DNA of 35,409 bases from the NCBI GenBank assembly GCA_001873105.1, contig MNYN01000049.1:1-35409 (forward strand). Reading direction: 5' to 3'. Below the pieces are notes generated by a model. It was not told the DNA's origin, did no database searches, and saw only the letters and a list, made by a program, of their open reading frames with translations. The position numbers and the translations under genes were made by a program. Shown here one piece after another: positions 31,424 through 35,409 of this stretch; position 1 is the stretch's first letter, and each line of letters begins with the position of its first letter. Source of the stretch: Flavobacteriaceae bacterium CG2_30_34_30. GTDB lineage: Bacteria > Bacteroidota > Bacteroidia > Flavobacteriales > Flavobacteriaceae.

Positions 31424-34036
31424 ATGAAAAAAACTATTTTTCTTTTTGCCTTCTTGTGTGTTGGCATGCTACAAGCACAAGATTTTACAGGTGTGATTAA
31501 CTCCTATTTTAACGAAAATCGCGCACAACTTGGTTTAAGTGCACAAGATGTTTCTGACATAAATATCTATAACCAACACTTTTCTAAAAGCACTTCCGTA
31601 AATCATGTATATACTGTACAAAGATATCAAGGTATCGAAGTATTTAATGCCATTGCAAATTTTGCCATTGCAAATAATGCCGTTCGCCACGTTGAAAATG
31701 GATTTATTGGGCAATTGTCTCAAAAAGTAAATACCACAACACCTACACTTACTCCACAACAAGCCATTCAAAAGGCTGCTGTGCATTTGGGTTTGAATAC
31801 ACCGGTAGGATTAGAGCTGCTTGAAACTCCGGAAAACAATAAGTTTGTTTTTTCTAATGGAACTATTTCACAAGAAAACATTCGTGTGAAATTAGTGTTT
31901 CAACCTAATGACGAAGCTACATCCCTTCGTTTAGCTTGGGATTTAGATATTCATACATTGGATGGAAGTCACTGGTATAGTGTTAGAATTGATGCCCAAA
32001 ACGGACAATTATTAAACACACACGATTGGATTTCTAGCTGTAACTATGACGCAGTTACTGCCGAAGTGCATAATCATGGCAATATAGTAACTACTTCTAA
32101 AGAAAGTGTTTTATTAAAAACAACTTCCTCACAAAATTTTATGACCCCAAATGATGGGTCGTCTTACCGCGTTTTTGCAATGCCTATTGAAAGCCCAAGC
32201 CACGGTACAGATGCATTGGTTTCAGAACCAGCAAATGCTATTGCTTCTCCTTTTGGATGGCATGATACCAATGGCGTTGCCGGACCTGAATTTACAATTA
32301 CCAGAGGAAACAATGTAAGAGCAAGAGCTGATATAGCAGGAAATAATGGTGGAAACTCTGCTGAAGGTGGTGCCGGTTTAGATTTTGACTTTCCTATTGA
32401 CATAGAACAACAACCTTCAGGGTATGTAGATGCTGCTATCACCAATTTATTTTACTGGAACAATATTATGCACGATGTATGGTACCAATATGGTTTTGAT
32501 GAAGCAAGTGGTAACTTTCAAGAAACAAATTATACAGGGTTAGGAATTGGGAATGATTCTGTAAATGCTGATGCACAAGATGGAAGTGGTACAAATAATG
32601 CTAATTTTTCTACTCCTCCAGAAGGAAATAAACCAAGAATGCAAATGTTCTTATGGTCGCCTGCAGGACCTCCAGGAACCCCATTAACTATTAACAATGG
32701 TCCATTGGCAGGAAATTACACTGCAACTAGTGCAAATTTTGGCCCCGGGTTACCTTTAGTACCTCTAACTGCTGATTTAGCTTTAGTATTAGACGATGAT
32801 GCAGGAGTTTCCACAGATCCTAATGATGGATGTGATAATATTACAAATGGGCCTTCATTGGTTGGAAAAATAGTGGTAATAAGAAGAGGGGAATGTGAAT
32901 TTGGATTTAAAGTACTAGCTGCAGAAACGCAAGGTGCCGTTGCGGTTATCATTGTTAATAATGTACCTACTGCTCCTATTGCCATGGGCCCCGGAGCTGT
33001 AGGAGGAAGTGTTACTATACCCTCCATAATGGTTGGTCAGGCTGATGGAGAAGCAATTATCCTATCTTTAGCCAATGGCGATATTATTAATGGAACATTA
33101 GTGGAAACCGGACCATTTCAATTAGATGGCGATTTTGATAATGGTATCATCGCACATGAATATGGACATGGAATTTCTATTAGACTTACAGGTGGAGCTT
33201 TTAATAGTAACTGCCTTCAAAATGCAGAACAAATGGGAGAGGGATGGAGCGACTGGTTTGGATTAATGCTAACGATGAATACTGGAGACACCCCGGAACA
33301 ACGCAGAGGTATAGGGACATTTGTCATAGGACAACCTAATGACGGTAATGGCATTCGACCCGCCCCTTACAGTACTAGTTTTGCGATTAATCCATTCACT
33401 TATGGGGCTACAAATAATGGTAATATTTCACAACCACATGGAATTGGTTTTGTATGGGCAACCATGCTATGGGATTTAAACTGGGCGCTAATTGATGAAT
33501 ATGGTTTCGACCCTGATTTTTATAATGGTACCGGTGGAAATAATATCGCTATGCAGCTAGTAATTGATGCTCTTAAATTACAACCTTGTAGTCCGGGATT
33601 TGTAAATGGTCGCGATGCCATTTTGCAAGCAGACCTTTTAGCAAATGGAGGAGTTAATACATGTCTTATATGGAATGTTTTTGCAAATAGAGGACTTGGG
33701 TTTAGTGCCTCTCAAGGAGGATCAAACAACCGTTTTGATCAAGTAGAAGCATTTGACCTTCCTGCAGAATGTTCTTTAGGAGCTATAGACCAATCGTTAA
33801 ATAATTTCAGGATTTTTCCAAACCCATCCGATGGAAACATAAATATCTCTTCAAGAATGGATATGGGGAATAGTACAGTTTCTATTTTTGATATCAACGG
33901 AAGAAAAGTATTCTCACAAGAAATTTCTATGAATGGAACAATTCAAGTGAATGCTAAGGGTTTAAATACCGGATTGTATTTAATTAAAATTGAAGGGGAT
34001 AATTATACCCACAATGCAAAATTAATTATCAGATAA
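31424..34036 (+). CDS. T9SS-exported M36 (fungalysin-type) metallopeptidase
   Basis: The 870-residue protein has a signal peptide (to about 19, LQAQ). A fungalysin/thermolysin propeptide spans about 25-195 and is cleaved on maturation. The catalytic domain has HEYGH at 578-582 (zinc ligands H578 and H582, general base E579) and a probable third ligand E606 (MGEGWSDWFG). A protease-associated (PA) domain of about 115 residues (about 440-556; KIVVIRRGECEFGFKVLAAETQGAVAVIIVNN) is inserted just before the zinc motif. A T9SS type A sorting domain forms the end (about 793-870: FRIFPNPSDGNINI, TGLYLIKIEG). It is exported over the outer membrane and degrades external protein. It stands alone with its own promoter and terminator. 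Confidence 0.93.
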   Translation: MKKTIFLFAFLCVGMLQAQDFTGVINSYFNENRAQLGLSAQDVSDINIYNQHFSKSTSVNHVYTVQRYQGIEVFNAIANFAIANNAVRHVENGFIGQLSQKVNTTTPTLTPQQAIQKAAVHLGLNTPVGLELLETPENNKFVFSNGTISQENIRVKLVFQPNDEATSLRLAWDLDIHTLDGSHWYSVRIDAQNGQLLNTHDWISSCNYDAVTAEVHNHGNIVTTSKESVLLKTTSSQNFMTPNDGSSYRVFAMPIESPSHGTDALVSEPANAIASPFGWHDTNGVAGPEFTITRGNNVRARADIAGNNGGNSAEGGAGLDFDFPIDIEQQPSGYVDAAITNLFYWNNIMHDVWYQYGFDEASGNFQETNYTGLGIGNDSVNADAQDGSGTNNANFSTPPEGNKPRMQMFLWSPAGPPGTPLTINNGPLAGNYTATSANFGPGLPLVPLTADLALVLDDDAGVSTDPNDGCDNITNGPSLVGKIVVIRRGECEFGFKVLAAETQGAVAVIIVNNVPTAPIAMGPGAVGGSVTIPSIMVGQADGEAIILSLANGDIINGTLVETGPFQLDGDFDNGIIAHEYGHGISIRLTGGAFNSNCLQNAEQMGEGWSDWFGLMLTMNTGDTPEQRRGIGTFVIGQPNDGNGIRPAPYSTSFAINPFTYGATNNGNISQPHGIGFVWATMLWDLNWALIDEYGFDPDFYNGTGGNNIAMQLVIDALKLQPCSPGFVNGRDAILQADLLANGGVNTCLIWNVFANRGLGFSASQGGSNNRFDQVEAFDLPAECSLGAIDQSLNNFRIFPNPSDGNINISSRMDMGNSTVSIFDINGRKVFSQEISMNGTIQVNAKGLNTGLYLIKIEGDNYTHNAKLIIR

Positions 34037-34063
34037 ATTTTATAGAATAGTGGTTTTTGCAAG

Positions 34064-34094
34064 AAAAAGACTGTCAGAAATGGCAGTCTTTTTT
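34064..34094. terminator. Bidirectional terminator between the M36 gene and dxs
   Basis: AAAAAGACTGTCA (34064-34076) pairs with TGGCAGTCTTTTT around GAAA (one G-T pair). It serves both convergent genes. Confidence 0.92.
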
Positions 34095-34105
34095 ATTTAA
34101 AGAAT

Positions 34106-35409
34106 TTAAATGAACCTATATAATTTTTTTAAAATTGCGGAGGTAGAAATCCCGGATAAATCCTGAAGCTCCTCCACAGTGCCATGTTCCGGAAAGAAAT
34201 CTGAAATTCCCAAAAGGTGTACTTCATTTTTATAATGGTTTGCCGCTGCATATTCAAGGATAGCACTACCAAACCCTCCGGAAATTAAGCCATCTTCAAT
34301 AGTAAGTATCGTTTCATACTGATTAAAAACTTGTTTTAATAACTTTTTATCTAATGGTTTTATGAATCGTAAATCATAGATGCCAATGGCCTCTTTTTCT
34401 TTTAATTTGGATACTGCGTCCAAGACGTTATCTAAAATAGTTCCTATACTCAAAATCGCTATTTTATTGCCTTTTTGTATTTCTTCTCCTTTTCCAATTT
34501 TCATTTTTATAAAAGGTTTTTTCCAATCTAATATACGTCCTCTCCCTCTAGGGTATCTTATAGCAATAGGTAATTTTAGTCCTAATTGTGCTGTATAAAG
34601 CATATTGCGAAGTTCTATTTCATTTCTCGGAGCAAAAACAATAAGATTGGGAATGCAACGCAGAAAAGCTATATCAAATATGCCGTGATGCGTGGCACCA
34701 TCTTCACCTACAATTCCTGCCCTATCTAAACAAAAAATAACAGGCAATTTTTGTAAACACACATCGTGTATTACTTGGTCATATGCTCTTTGTAAAAAGG
34801 TAGAATAAATGTTGCAAAAAACAATCATTCCTTGTGTTACCAATCCTGCAGCAAATGTTACCGCATGTTGTTCAGCAATACCTACATCAAAAGCTCTTTC
34901 TGGAAATTTATCCATCATAAACTTCAGGGAACTTCCTGTAGGCATTGCAGGAGTGATTCCTATGATTTTTGCATTTTTTTCAGCAAGTTCAACCAAAGTA
35001 ATTCCAAAAACATCTTGATATTTTGGGGCTTGTAATTCTAAACTTTTAGGAAACAAATCACCTGTAATATGATTAAATTTTCCGGGGGAATGATATGTTA
35101 CCTGATTTTCTTCAGCTTGACGAAGACCTTTCCCTTTTTTGGTAATCACATGAAGTAATTTTGGCCCCGGTACATCCTTTAAACGGCCAAGTTCTTTTAA
35201 TAATGCCAATATGTTGTGCCCATCAATAGGCCCTGAATAATCAAAATGTAATGCTTCAAAAATATTGTCTTGTACGGGCGTTTTATTAAGGGAAACTTTT
35301 GTGAGATATTCTTTTAAAGCACCTACACTAGGGTCAATACCAATAGCATTATCATTTAAAATAACTAAAATATTGGTATTGGTAACTCCGGCATGATTCA
35401 ACCCTTCAA
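34106..35409 (-). CDS. dxs: 1-deoxy-D-xylulose-5-phosphate synthase, C-terminal two thirds (cut by window end)
   Basis: The frame runs off the right edge; reading past the TTG at 35399-35401 gives EGLNHAG, the known DXS segment, so no start lies in the window. The visible 434 or so residues include the thiamine-diphosphate-binding part (ILVILNDNAIGIDPSVGAL), the central pyrimidine-binding domain (FDVGIAEQHAVTFAAGL with the catalytic glutamate; DRAGIVGEDGATHHGIFD) and the C-terminal transketolase domain. The enzyme joins pyruvate and glyceraldehyde 3-phosphate to form DXP, the first step of the non-mevalonate isoprenoid route. Full-length proteins have about 590-620 residues. It converges with the M36 gene on a shared terminator. 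Confidence 0.95.
   Translation of the reverse strand, partial: EGLNHAGVTNTNILVILNDNAIGIDPSVGALKEYLTKVSLNKTPVQDNIFEALHFDYSGPIDGHNILALLKELGRLKDVPGPKLLHVITKKGKGLRQAEENQVTYHSPGKFNHITGDLFPKSLELQAPKYQDVFGITLVELAEKNAKIIGITPAMPTGSSLKFMMDKFPERAFDVGIAEQHAVTFAAGLVTQGMIVFCNIYSTFLQRAYDQVIHDVCLQKLPVIFCLDRAGIVGEDGATHHGIFDIAFLRCIPNLIVFAPRNEIELRNMLYTAQLGLKLPIAIRYPRGRGRILDWKKPFIKMKIGKGEEIQKGNKIAILSIGTILDNVLDAVSKLKEKEAIGIYDLRFIKPLDKKLLKQVFNQYETILTIEDGLISGGFGSAILEYAAANHYKNEVHLLGISDFFPEHGTVEELQDLSGISTSAILKKLYRFI

Overview
The window is about 35 kb of AT-rich chromosome from a member of the Bacteroidota, almost certainly the family Flavobacteriaceae. Two genes end in type IX secretion (T9SS) sorting domains. There are many SCSSDD-type lipoproteins, a TonB-dependent receptor with a carboxypeptidase-regulatory-like N-terminal domain, a DUF3109 protein and a LytS/LytTR pair. 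Candidate promoters follow the Bacteroidota TTTG / TAnnTTTG pattern rather than a sigma70 pattern. Most of the window looks like ordinary chromosome. The left 1.7 kb is the scarred edge of a mobile region.

Layout. 1-954: the end of an IS21-family insertion sequence cuts a tyrosine-recombinase gene; next come an orphan terminator and a decayed copy of a signal-peptide start. 959-1729: a secreted T9SS protein. 1821-4538: a HupE/UreJ-like membrane protein that has lost family residues, a dCMP/cytidine-type deaminase and a PDZ/S41 C-terminal processing protease. 4543-5341: a small membrane protein and a MarC-family protein on the minus strand, whose leader contains a tandem heptamer array (5364-5453). 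5581-6150: a DUF3109 cysteine-rich protein. 6164-8431: a LytTR response regulator and LytS-type sensor kinase (minus strand). 8696-16261: a tightly packed plus-strand cluster of eight envelope genes, divergent from the two-component pair. It holds a DUF4412 protein, secreted proteins, three lipoproteins, a small DUF4870-like membrane protein and a 1018-residue Tat-targeted lipoprotein with a transglutaminase-like region and a von Willebrand A-like MIDAS motif. A related lipoprotein follows at 16458. 17419-20930: class I ribonucleotide reductase, nrdB then nrdA. 21037-23295: a Pit phosphate transporter fused to a PhoU-like domain. 23581-23946: a secreted YwqK-like repeat protein. 24026-29550: a minus-strand outer-membrane locus (small lipoprotein, TonB-dependent receptor, internally duplicated lipoprotein). 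29932-31278: dGTPase. 31424-34036: a T9SS M36 metallopeptidase. 34106-35409: dxs, cut by the window end.

The most promising undescribed unit is the 8696-16261 cluster with its divergent LytS/LytTR regulator and a perfect palindrome in the shared control region. Its parts (periplasmic and lipid-anchored proteins around a Tat-exported vWA/transglutaminase-like protein) suggest an envelope complex, but I cannot assign it a function. One of its lipoprotein genes carries an in-frame TAG. Other points of interest are the two heptamer arrays with shared edges, TGTTGANAA motifs in front of nrdBA that resemble DnaA boxes, and the near-exact internal duplication of the receptor-linked lipoprotein.

All functional names come from reading the translated sequence. 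No database search was run.
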